Below are positions 1 to 5,436 of a stretch of 5,865 nt of DNA, in pieces. The notes under the pieces are model-generated. The model did not search any database. It was not told where the DNA came from and saw nothing but the letters and a program-made list of their open reading frames with translations. This stretch comes from an uncultured Sutterella sp. (lineage in GTDB: Bacteria > Pseudomonadota > Gammaproteobacteria > Burkholderiales > Burkholderiaceae_F): the NCBI GenBank assembly GCA_905192805.1, contig CAJJMF010000156.1, forward strand, positions 1-5,865, written 5' to 3'. The translations under genes and the position numbers were made by a program. Each line of letters begins with the position of its first letter. Within the stretch, counting starts at the first letter, position 1.

Positions 1-55
1 ATGAATATAACAGTGGAGATGAAGCAGCTAAGAATAATGAAAAGATTGATATTGG
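1..55. other. AT-rich stretch abutting a broken ccmF reading frame
   Basis: This stretch is clearly richer in A and T than the following 5 kb. In the frame used by the downstream ccmF fragment it has many stops (TGA at 2-4, TAA at 8-10, and several more up to 44). Another frame (codons from 3-5) is open through 54-56 and reads a hydrophilic peptide ending NNEKIDIG, then meets TGA at 57-59. CcmF proteins have a similar short segment (Asp-Ile followed by the strand leading to GPNY). A one-base slip in the GGG at 54-56 could therefore reconnect the frames. The alternatives are a contig edge, a chimeric join or a true rearrangement. The base composition favours a junction; the peptide match favours a frameshift. 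I cannot decide between them from this window. Confidence 0.45.
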
Positions 56-439
56 GTGACCTATCGTTTAGACCGTGTCGAAGAGCAACGGGGTCCCAAT
101 TACCAAGCGGCGGTCGGGTTTGTGACGGTCTTGAATCCGTCGGGCGAGGTGATCGCCAACTTGGTGCCTGAAAAGCGTAATTACGACTCGGTGCAAACCA
201 TGACAATGACCGAAGCCGCCATTTTGCATCGTCCCTGGGAAGATCTCTACGTCTCTATGGGGACGCCCACGCCCGACAACAAAGGCTGGGTCATGCGTCT
301 GTACGTGAAGCCCTTTGTGACCTTGATTTGGATTGGGACCTTAGGGATGGCGTTGGGGGGCCTCTTAGGTCTCACGGGAGCGTTAATGCGTCGCCGTCGA
401 ACGACGACGCTGGATCCCACACTCGGGTTAACGGAATAA
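56..439 (+). CDS. ccmF: CcmF/NrfE-family heme lyase subunit, C-terminal fragment
   Basis: CcmF is the multi-spanning inner-membrane core of the system I cytochrome c heme lyase, which moves heme from CcmE to apocytochrome c. Only about the last 127 residues are readable. They carry the family's periplasmic C-terminal signature: GPNY at residues 13-16, an EKRNY strand at 39-43, a TEAAI stretch at 52-56, then W-x-x-R-L-Y-x-K-P-F at 78-87. The final membrane helix spans about 88-111 and is followed by an Arg-rich cytoplasmic end. Complete CcmF proteins are roughly 640-660 residues, so over 500 are missing here. The GTG at 56 has no ribosome binding site and falls inside a conserved region, so it is not a real start. 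The gene is cut at its 5' side by a window edge, a frameshift or an assembly join. Its stop is 16 nt before ccmH. CcmF and NrfE cannot be separated on this fragment. Confidence 0.85.
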   Translation: MTYRLDRVEEQRGPNYQAAVGFVTVLNPSGEVIANLVPEKRNYDSVQTMTMTEAAILHRPWEDLYVSMGTPTPDNKGWVMRLYVKPFVTLIWIGTLGMALGGLLGLTGALMRRRRTTTLDPTLGLTE

Positions 440-455
440 ACGAGGAAGGAGACGA

Positions 456-1073
456 ATGATGCAAGGAAATAACACTTTACGTCCACTCCTCATGTTGGGC
501 GCGGTATTGGGGGTGATGGCGTCGGCTCAGGCTGCGGCGCCAAGCCCCAGCGATTTAATCGGGAATAAAGAGGCGCAACAGGCCACGGCGCAAGCCATGC
601 CGACCGTTGCCCAACCCGCCACAATGGATCCACGAACGAATGCACGCTTAGTGGAGATTGCGAAGTCACTGCGTTGCTTACCGTGTGCGAACGAGTCCAT
701 TGCCGAAAGTCAGACCGAAGCAGCGATTGCGTTGAGGGATGAAACCCAAAAGCTCATTCGTGAAGGCCGTACCGACGAGGAAATCATTGACTATATGGTG
801 GAGCGCTACGGTGACGTGGTCCTCTATAAGCCCCAATTCAAAGGGGCAACGATGTTACTTTGGGTCGCCCCCGGACTCTTTATCGTGCTCGCCGTGGCTA
901 TCTTAGTGATGGGCGCACGGCGTCGTCGAGCGAACCGCGAGCGTTGGAGTGAGGATCGTAGTCAAACCGAGCACGATCGTGAACGCTTAGCGCTCTCAAT
1001 GCTTCGCGGCGAGTGTCCCTTTGACGCTGCGCGTCTTTTGGGTACAACCCCCCAACCCCAGAAAGGAGAATGA
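456..1073 (+). CDS. ccmH: Cytochrome c maturation protein CcmH (CcmH/CycL/NrfF family)
   Basis: CcmH is a membrane-anchored periplasmic thiol oxidoreductase that reduces the CxxCH cysteines of apocytochrome c before heme attachment. A signal sequence covers about residues 1-26, with an AQA|A cleavage site. A low-complexity Ala/Gln/Pro linker (27-60) follows, then the family's helical core. That core holds the redox motif LRCLPC (C74 and C77), followed by N-E-S-I-A-E-S at 79-85 and an R-Y-G-D strand at 117-120. One membrane helix lies at about 133-152, with RRRR just after it and a charged cytoplasmic tail to 205. AAGGAG at 446-451 lies only 4 nt from the ATG at 456 but 7 nt from the ATG at 459, so translation may begin at the second Met. 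The tail is longer than that of the minimal CcmH proteins of pseudomonads (about 155 residues). The gene is 3 nt from ccmI. NrfF is the alternative name; the symbol is chosen by family resemblance. Confidence 0.9.
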   Translation: MMQGNNTLRPLLMLGAVLGVMASAQAAAPSPSDLIGNKEAQQATAQAMPTVAQPATMDPRTNARLVEIAKSLRCLPCANESIAESQTEAAIALRDETQKLIREGRTDEEIIDYMVERYGDVVLYKPQFKGATMLLWVAPGLFIVLAVAILVMGARRRRANRERWSEDRSQTEHDRERLALSMLRGECPFDAARLLGTTPQPQKGE

Positions 1074-1076
1074 GCG

Positions 1077-2144
1077 ATGTTTTCCATGTCTCATACGATG
1101 CAATGGGTCTTTATTGGGTGTGCGGTTGTCGCTGTCTTGATCGTGCTCTTAGGGTTTGCCTGGGCACTTTTTGCCAAAGACAAAACGGGCGACAAGGAAC
1201 GCGCTCGCTTGGAGGATGTGTGGGCCACGCGGCGCCATCAGTATCAACAGCTCACGGAACGCAAAGCGACCCTCTCTGAGGCTGAGTTTGCTCAAGCCGA
1301 AGCGCGACTTGCCCGAGCCTTAGTGGCAGACGTGACCTTAGGGAGTCAAGCGGCTCAGGAAGAGTCAACGATGATGCGCTCCTTAACGCTTTTGGCGATT
1401 GCGATTGTCGTTCCGGCAACGAGCGCAGGACTTTATTTGACTTACGGCGACTATTCCGCGTTGGACGAACGCGCGATTGCTCAGATCGATGCCGTACGTA
1501 CCGAAGAAGAACGTGCCAAAGAAATGGTCAATACCCTCGCTGTACTCGAAGAGGCGGTGAAAAAGCATCCTGACCAGTTGGATGCTTGGGAAGTGTTAGC
1601 CGACCAATACACCTATCAGGAAAATTGGCCCAAGGCGGTGGAAGCGTGGCGTAACGTCATGCGCTTAAAGCCTAATGACGTAATTCCTGCCGTGAACTTC
1701 TTGGATGTGATGGTCGCCAACGACAAAGTGGACGACCCGTTGGTGGCCGAAACCGTCGAGCGTATCCTCAAACTCGATCCGCACGAGCAAAAGACGTTGC
1801 TTTTGGCCGGGCTCTTAGCCTTCAACAAGGCAGACTACACGCATGCAGTGCTCTATTGGAACCGTTTGCGCCAGCAGGTCCCCGAAGGCGACGAAATGCG
1901 TCAAGTGTTGGACACCAACATTGATTCGGCGATGAAAGCAGGAAACATGACCTCGTTGCCACTCGACACCGTGGCGCCGCCCGAACCCGTCATGATGAAG
2001 GGGGGAAGCCGTTTGCCCAGCATGGGGCAAGGCGCGGGGCAAGGCATGGGAGCGAATCCGATGGGAGGAGCGACCCCAGGTCAAGCGCCTCGTGGCATGA
2101 GTGGTTTCCCCATGATGGGCGCGCCCACGATGCCGCAACGCTAA
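1077..2144 (+). CDS. ccmI: Cytochrome c maturation protein CcmI (TPR protein, CycH/NrfG-like)
   Basis: CcmI is the apocytochrome c chaperone of system I. It is membrane-anchored with a periplasmic TPR domain that holds the C-terminal helix of apocytochromes. Visible parts in order are: first membrane helix (about 9-32); a cytoplasmic coiled/charged loop (35-98) with the family's R-x-x-x-Y-x-x-L-like start at 53-60; second membrane helix (about 102-121); a Glu/Lys-rich helix (140-165); and TPR-like helix pairs at about 167-200 (W171 through LKPND) and 235-270. The region after about 298 is an unusual Met/Gly/Pro-rich tail with 9 Met in 301-355 and no predicted helix. AAGGAG at 1063-1068 sits 8 nt before the ATG at 1077, supporting this start over the out-of-frame ATG at 1070. 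The gene is 3 nt after ccmH and a terminator follows its stop, so it closes the operon. In E. coli the equivalent domains are fused to CcmH or split as NrfG. Confidence 0.88.
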   Translation: MFSMSHTMQWVFIGCAVVAVLIVLLGFAWALFAKDKTGDKERARLEDVWATRRHQYQQLTERKATLSEAEFAQAEARLARALVADVTLGSQAAQEESTMMRSLTLLAIAIVVPATSAGLYLTYGDYSALDERAIAQIDAVRTEEERAKEMVNTLAVLEEAVKKHPDQLDAWEVLADQYTYQENWPKAVEAWRNVMRLKPNDVIPAVNFLDVMVANDKVDDPLVAETVERILKLDPHEQKTLLLAGLLAFNKADYTHAVLYWNRLRQQVPEGDEMRQVLDTNIDSAMKAGNMTSLPLDTVAPPEPVMMKGGSRLPSMGQGAGQGMGANPMGGATPGQAPRGMSGFPMMGAPTMPQR

Positions 2145-2155
2145 CGGTGAACACC

Positions 2156-2193
2156 GAAGGGTAAGGAAGTAAGAGTCCTTGCCCTTCATTTTT
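2156..2193 (+). terminator. Rho-independent terminator of the ccm operon
   Basis: A 12-bp stem pairs GAAGGGTAAGGA (2156-2167) with TCCTTGCCCTTC (2176-2187) and has a single T-G wobble. The loop is 8 nt and the stem is followed by A and then five T (2189-2193). It begins 11 nt after the ccmI stop. A smaller dyad, CGGT/ACCG (2145-2156), abuts it. On the other strand the hairpin is not followed by a T run, so it should act mainly on the plus-strand operon, though it also separates that operon from the convergent minus-strand gene ending at 2215. Confidence 0.9.
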
Positions 2194-2214
2194 GCCGGTT
2201 GAGAACCCGTCCCG

Positions 2215-3318
2215 TTAACTAAAGAGATCGGGCTGCCGGACTGTAGTTCCCAGGGATGCGGTCAGGCCTTTTAAGGATGCAGGATCGCGAGACGTTAAAT
2301 AGAGTGCGTCGCCCACGCGAAGGAGAAATAACGCTCGGTTTCGCCAGAGGACGGTATTGGTTTGCGTCCCGAGTTGTGCCAACACGCTCTCCCATTCCCG
2401 GGCGGAGAGCGTCACATCGTGCTCCAATAACCAAAGCGTCAGCGCAAATTTCAGTCGAGCACGCGGGAGTGCTGTAAAGTAACTCAATGCCAAGCGTTGC
2501 GTGTCCGAGGTGAGGGAAGCCTCAAGATCCGTTTTTGCCAAGGCGGCCACTGTGTGGGCCGACGCCTCGCAATGCCGAATGCTCCGTGCAATCGACTGAC
2601 GAAAACCTTGGCGCATGGCAGAAAATTGACGAAAGAGGGGATCACTCAAGCGGTAACGATTTCTCAGTCGCAACGTTAATAACCCCATGGCTTGGTGGTA
2701 GGTTAAGACGTCGGATTGCGGGGTTAAATACCAGGGCGAATAAAACTGGACCGACCCCACGCGACGCCGCTGAAGCCCTAAGAGCGTCTCAAGACGAAAC
2801 CCGGTCATCCATTGGGTTAAAAAGCTTTCGATCGTTTCTTCGAGCACATTGGGGAGTAAACAGGTATCGAGCCCTTCCGCGGTGAGGTAGGGAAGAAGCG
2901 CTTCACATAAGCGTGTTTGTTCTGGCAAACTGATCGTCGTCGCCACCCATCGACTGAAGCGGCTCGGTAGTGTGACGACGCGAAGCGATAAACGTCGTGC
3001 GAGGCGGTGTAGGGCCTCTTCAAACGTATGCTCGCGCTCGGACGTGGGACAGTATAAAAGAACTTTCGGTACTAAGGCCACACTGCGGGCAAAAAGATCC
3101 ACTTGCGCGAACATCTCGGGCTTAGCCACGACGAAAAGCGCCATACCGCGCTCAACGGGGAGGGCACGTACTGGGGCCACTAATTCGTCAAAAAGCGAGG
3201 CAACATTCACCGTCACGTCTTTCACGGACGCCACACGACGAGTGCGGTGCGTACGCGTGGGCGTGGGACTCTTACGAGACCGTTTTAGACGGCGAGGTGA
3301 AGACGAAGGGGCGGACAT
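2215..3318 (-). CDS. TilS-like protein lacking the PP-loop (putative degenerate TilS paralogue)
   Basis: I recognise no named family for this 367-residue protein, but hand alignment to the neighbouring TilS gives a consistent co-linear match. GMALFVVAKPEM (58-69) replaces the strand plus SGGRDS of TilS (47-58), with D74 and R78 matching TilS D63 and R67. EETIESFLTQWMTG (160-173) matches DDRLETFLIQWLRG (156-169). P195-W196 matches P199-W200. DPLF and MR (226-236) match DPHY and LR (227-236). TLWL (294-297) matches RTWL (305-308). QL plus TN (315-321) matches QL plus TN (327-333). LRVGDALY (333-340) matches LRKGGQYLY (346-354). The ATP-binding loop, HHGL motif, AHH and the whole TilS C-terminal domain are absent, so lysidine synthesis is not expected. 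The N-terminus is very basic (10 Arg/Lys in residues 9-28) and the C-terminus is RQPDLFS. The ATG at 3318 was chosen because earlier in-frame starts would run into tilS on the other strand; its ribosome binding site is poor. Homology is by-eye inference; function is unknown. Confidence 0.6.
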   Translation of the reverse strand: MSAPSSSPRRLKRSRKSPTPTRTHRTRRVASVKDVTVNVASLFDELVAPVRALPVERGMALFVVAKPEMFAQVDLFARSVALVPKVLLYCPTSEREHTFEEALHRLARRLSLRVVTLPSRFSRWVATTISLPEQTRLCEALLPYLTAEGLDTCLLPNVLEETIESFLTQWMTGFRLETLLGLQRRRVGSVQFYSPWYLTPQSDVLTYHQAMGLLTLRLRNRYRLSDPLFRQFSAMRQGFRQSIARSIRHCEASAHTVAALAKTDLEASLTSDTQRLALSYFTALPRARLKFALTLWLLEHDVTLSAREWESVLAQLGTQTNTVLWRNRALFLLRVGDALYLTSRDPASLKGLTASLGTTVRQPDLFS

Positions 3319-3348
3319 AGTGAGCCTAGAAAAAACAATTGCCCCGAT

Positions 3349-3379
3349 ATTGTACTGAGCTTTGGACCTAACGCGTGAA
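3349..3379 (-). promoter_or_regulatory. Candidate promoter for the minus-strand TilS-like gene
   Basis: Read on the minus strand, a good -10 box TACAAT (3354 down to 3349) lies 19 nt after TTCACG (3379 down to 3374), a weak -35 match. Transcription would begin near 3342, leaving a leader of about 24 nt before the ATG at 3318. The -10 is convincing (one mismatch to TATAAT); the -35 and its long spacer are not. Confidence 0.3.
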
Positions 3380-3384
3380 GGATC

Positions 3385-3444
3385 TTGACATTCGTGGAAT
3401 GCGATATTGAAACCCCCTCGTTGTCGGTGCCACTCCACTATACT
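3385..3444 (+). promoter_or_regulatory. Candidate tilS promoter elements
   Basis: Two partial signals are present. TTGACA at 3385-3390 is a perfect -35, but the best -10-like hexamer after it (TATTGA, 3405-3410) is only 14 nt away. TATACT at 3439-3444 is a good -10, placed to start transcription around 3451, 28 nt before the tilS ATG, but it lacks a clear -35 at 16-18 nt. One of these probably drives tilS; I cannot choose between them. Confidence 0.3.
3389..3401. promoter_or_regulatory. Small dyad in the divergent tilS control region
   Basis: CATTC (3389-3393) and GAATG (3397-3401) form a perfect 5-bp inverted repeat with a GTG spacer. It overlaps the end of a consensus TTGACA (3385-3390) and lies between the two divergent starts, where an operator could affect both genes. 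A dyad of this size can occur by chance. Confidence 0.25.
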
Positions 3445-3478
3445 TGTAGGCTCAGAAAACCACGGGATGGGAATAGGC

Positions 3479-4963
3479 ATGGCGTACGAAGCACAACGAG
3501 TTAACGCTGAGGGGAAAACCCTTGACACCGCGCTCTTTGAAGAGCTCGAGGCGCTCTCGGAAGAGTTGAGTCGTTCGGGCGAGGGTTGCCTCACGCTCAC
3601 TCCCCTCAACCCCTTACGTGTAGTGGTGGCGCTCTCCGGGGGACGGGACTCGATGACGCTCCTTGACGTAGTGAGCCGACTCTTTCATCGTCCTGGTCAA
3701 CATCTCTTGCAACGCGTTCGTGCGATTTATATTCATCATGGACTCTCAGCACATGCGTCCGAATGGGAAGCGCATTGTGCACGCGAGTGTGCCCGCCGTC
3801 GCATTCCCTTTGAATCGATTCATGTGACAGTGAATCGTAGTATCGGGGGCGTAGAAGCCGCTGCCCGCGAAGCTCGCTATCGTGCGTTGGAAGGCTCTGC
3901 CTTAGCAAAGGGGGACGACGCCATTCTGACCGCACATCATGCGGACGATCGTCTCGAAACCTTCCTTATTCAATGGTTGCGTGGCGCGGGCCCCGATGGA
4001 CTTGCCACGTTCCCCACGTGTCGTCGGGTGGCGTTGAGTGACGGTGCCGATAAGCGTCTTTACGTCGTGCGCCCGTGGGCCACAATTCCGCGTAATGTCC
4101 TTGAAGCCTATGCTACAGAACACCGCTTAACGTGGGTAGAGGATGAAAGCAATACCGATCCACACTACGACCGCAACCGATTGCGTCACCATGTGCTCCC
4201 CACCTTGCTTGAGGCAAATGAGCGTCAGCATGAGGGGGCCCTCGACAGTATTCAACTGATCCAAGAAATGGTGGACGTGGTGCAAGACGTGGCCCAATCG
4301 GATTGCGCTCAGCTGAGTCAAAAAAACGGACGGATGTTGGCATTAGAGGGATTGCTAGCCTTAGAGAGTGACCGACAGGCGTGGTGTTTACGCACGTGGT
4401 TACATCAACTGAACATCACCATTCCCACCCAAAGTCAGCTCACCGACTTTATTGAGCAACTCCAAACGACCACCAACGATACGGCACTGGCCTTGGATTT
4501 GGGCGATTGGATGCTCCGTAAAGGAGGGCAATACCTCTACGCCGTAAAAAAAGACGATTGGACGGTCCCCGATGACCAACCCATCGCGATTCAGGCCCGT
4601 GGGGATTTGCCGTTGCCGCACTGGAAAACAACACTCGTCATTCGTGAAGCCCAACCCAATGAAACCGGCGTGTCGTTACGTTGGTTAAGTGCTCAGGTTT
4701 TAACGCTTGGAGCTAAACGTAATGGGCTGAAAATGAAGTCGCATCCTTTGCGACCCACTAAGTCCTTAAAAGACTTGTTTGCCTCAGCCGGGATACCAAC
4801 CTTTTTACGTGAAAGCGTTCCGGTTATCTATCTCGATAATGAGCCACTCTGGGTCGCTGGGTTAGGTTGGAACCTCAATCTTGTTCCTGAAGCCGCCTTA
4901 AAGGAAGAGGGAAGGGTGGTCCTTGAACTCGGAAAGACGCAATCTCTTCTTGCTTTGTTGTAA
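3479..4963 (+). CDS. tilS: tRNA(Ile)-lysidine synthetase TilS
   Basis: TilS uses ATP and lysine to convert C34 of the CAU-anticodon tRNA-Ile to lysidine, which makes it read AUA and accept isoleucine; this is essential in most bacteria. With the ATG at 3479 the protein has 494 residues. Its N-type ATP-pyrophosphatase domain carries SGGRDS at 53-58, HHGL at 86-89, an EAAAREARYRAL helix at 126-137, AHHADDRLET at 152-161 and the EDxSN...DRNRLRHHVLP signature at 221-241. The substrate-binding domain lies at about 290-360 (TWL, QL, LRKGG). The C-terminal tRNA-binding TilS_C domain lies at about 408-465 (LKDLF, AGIP, LRESVPVIY, WVAGLG). The start at 3479 is preceded by TGGGA about 6 nt upstream. 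In-frame TTG 3407 and ATG 3467 are less likely because they lack a ribosome binding site. About 37 more residues precede the PP-loop than in E. coli TilS. The gene is divergent from the TilS-like gene at 2215-3318. Confidence 0.95.
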   Translation: MAYEAQRVNAEGKTLDTALFEELEALSEELSRSGEGCLTLTPLNPLRVVVALSGGRDSMTLLDVVSRLFHRPGQHLLQRVRAIYIHHGLSAHASEWEAHCARECARRRIPFESIHVTVNRSIGGVEAAAREARYRALEGSALAKGDDAILTAHHADDRLETFLIQWLRGAGPDGLATFPTCRRVALSDGADKRLYVVRPWATIPRNVLEAYATEHRLTWVEDESNTDPHYDRNRLRHHVLPTLLEANERQHEGALDSIQLIQEMVDVVQDVAQSDCAQLSQKNGRMLALEGLLALESDRQAWCLRTWLHQLNITIPTQSQLTDFIEQLQTTTNDTALALDLGDWMLRKGGQYLYAVKKDDWTVPDDQPIAIQARGDLPLPHWKTTLVIREAQPNETGVSLRWLSAQVLTLGAKRNGLKMKSHPLRPTKSLKDLFASAGIPTFLRESVPVIYLDNEPLWVAGLGWNLNLVPEAALKEEGRVVLELGKTQSLLALL

Positions 4964-5262
4964 AAGTGAGACACCTGTACGGGCAAAAATCGCCACCCTA
5001 TCCTGCTCTTTCCTGAAGTAAATGTGACTAGATGTTGCTAAAACTACAAATTGGCAATTTCACGCGAAATGTAAGCACTAAAAAACGGCTCATTTCTTAG
5101 GGTTTTTACCTAATAAGGGTAGGGCGAAGTGGTAAATGTTGCAAGGAAGCAACAAAGTTTGGCAGGTTGTTTTAGTCAATTATTTTGACTCAAAATGCTT
5201 GTGTGACAGTGACTTAGATAATTTACTTCTTATGTGGTTTATTCAATTAACAATCTGAGGGG
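4964..5262. other. AT-rich intergenic region downstream of tilS
   Basis: About 300 bp lie between tilS and the porin promoter, with no convincing gene. No intrinsic terminator for tilS is visible. The pyrimidine-rich, G-poor run at about 4992-5014 could serve Rho-dependent termination, but that is a guess. Small perfect stems are present: ATTTC/GAAAT (5057-5070), TTAGG/CCTAA (5097-5113) and GTTGC/GCAAC (5138-5153). None has a T run placed as in a terminator. Two short ORFs (5032-5100 and 5136-5258) lack a ribosome binding site and family features. Confidence 0.6.
5170..5195. repeat. Inverted repeat upstream of the porin promoter
   Basis: AGTCAA (5174-5179) and TTGACT (5185-5190) form a perfect 6-bp dyad with a 5-nt spacer. 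TTTT before it and AAAA after it extend the match to ten paired bases, with one bulged C at 5191. It ends about 67 bp before the porin -35, a position suited to an activator or repressor site. I cannot name a regulator; it does not fit the FNR or CRP consensus. Confidence 0.4.
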
Positions 5263-5290
5263 TTGTAAAAACACGCTGTTTTGCTAGTAT
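5263..5290 (+). promoter_or_regulatory. Porin promoter (sigma70-type, extended -10)
   Basis: The -35 is TTGTAA (5263-5268), followed by a 16-nt spacer and the -10 TAGTAT (5285-5290). A TGC immediately upstream (5282-5284) gives an extended -10 (TGn). The flanking sequence is AT-rich on the upstream side. The predicted start lies near 5297, giving a leader of about 140 nt before the porin ATG at 5437. The two hairpins in that leader fit transcription from here. Confidence 0.6.
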
Positions 5291-5351
5291 TAAAGACAAC
5301 ATGCTGTCGCATGGTTTGCAAGACGACCAGTAGGCTGTTTTGCCCAGTAAC

Positions 5352-5388
5352 AGATTTCGAGAGATCCTCGAGGATTCTCGAGAGATCT
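5352..5388 (+). promoter_or_regulatory. Large hairpin in the porin mRNA leader
   Basis: AGAT (5352-5355) pairs with ATCT (5385-5388), TCGAGA (5357-5362) pairs with TCTCGA (5376-5381), and ATCC (5364-5367) pairs with GGAT (5372-5375). The loop is TCGA and G5363 is bulged, giving 14 base pairs. The core ATCCTCGAGGAT (5364-5375) is a perfect 12-bp DNA palindrome. As RNA it should be a stable stem that could protect the 5' end or be bound by a regulator. As DNA it contains repeated TCGAG units. No T run follows, so it is not an intrinsic terminator. Confidence 0.65.
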
Positions 5389-5399
5389 TTCTTGGATAT

Positions 5400-5417
5400 T
5401 CGACCTGAAGAGGTCGA
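5400..5417 (+). promoter_or_regulatory. Second leader hairpin just before the porin ribosome binding site
   Basis: TCGACCT (5400-5406) and AGGTCGA (5411-5417) form a perfect 7-bp stem closed by a GAAG tetraloop. It ends 7 nt before AAGGA (5425-5429), the ribosome binding site, which is 7 nt from the porin ATG. The stem leaves that site in an unpaired A/T-rich stretch, consistent with keeping it open for ribosomes. Confidence 0.65.
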
Positions 5418-5436
5418 GCATTTAAAGGACTAAAAA

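Noticed and set aside
1815..2189. Minus-strand ORF opposite ccmI
   Set aside because: It is His/Arg-rich, lies across the terminator hairpin and the ccmI gene, and reads as an antisense shadow.
2972..3358. Plus-strand ORF opposite the TilS-like gene
   Set aside because: It is an Arg/Thr/Ser-rich shadow of the minus-strand gene with no ribosome binding site or family features. The same applies to the plus-strand ORFs at 2256-2477 and 2535-2885.
3407..3478. TTG at 3407 as the tilS start
   Set aside because: No ribosome binding site precedes it, the added residues are not TilS-like, and the likely promoter elements lie within this stretch.
3319..3609. Upstream extension of the minus-strand gene to 3609, giving 464 residues
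   Set aside because: It would run across the divergent region and into the tilS coding start. The extra residues show no match to TilS or other proteins, and the ATG at 3318 starts just before the aligned part.
5032..5100. 22-residue ORF after tilS
   Set aside because: It is short, lacks a ribosome binding site, and overlaps small dyads in non-coding sequence.
5136..5258. 40-residue ORF between tilS and the porin
   Set aside because: It has no good ribosome binding site, mixed composition and no recognisable feature, in an AT-rich region where such ORFs arise by chance.
5301..5333. 10-residue upstream ORF in the porin leader
   Set aside because: It starts within a few bases of the predicted transcription start and has no ribosome binding site. 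Its codons show no regulatory run of one amino acid.
5352..5388. Leader hairpin as an intrinsic terminator or attenuator
   Set aside because: No T tract follows the stem and no alternative anti-terminator pairing was evident.
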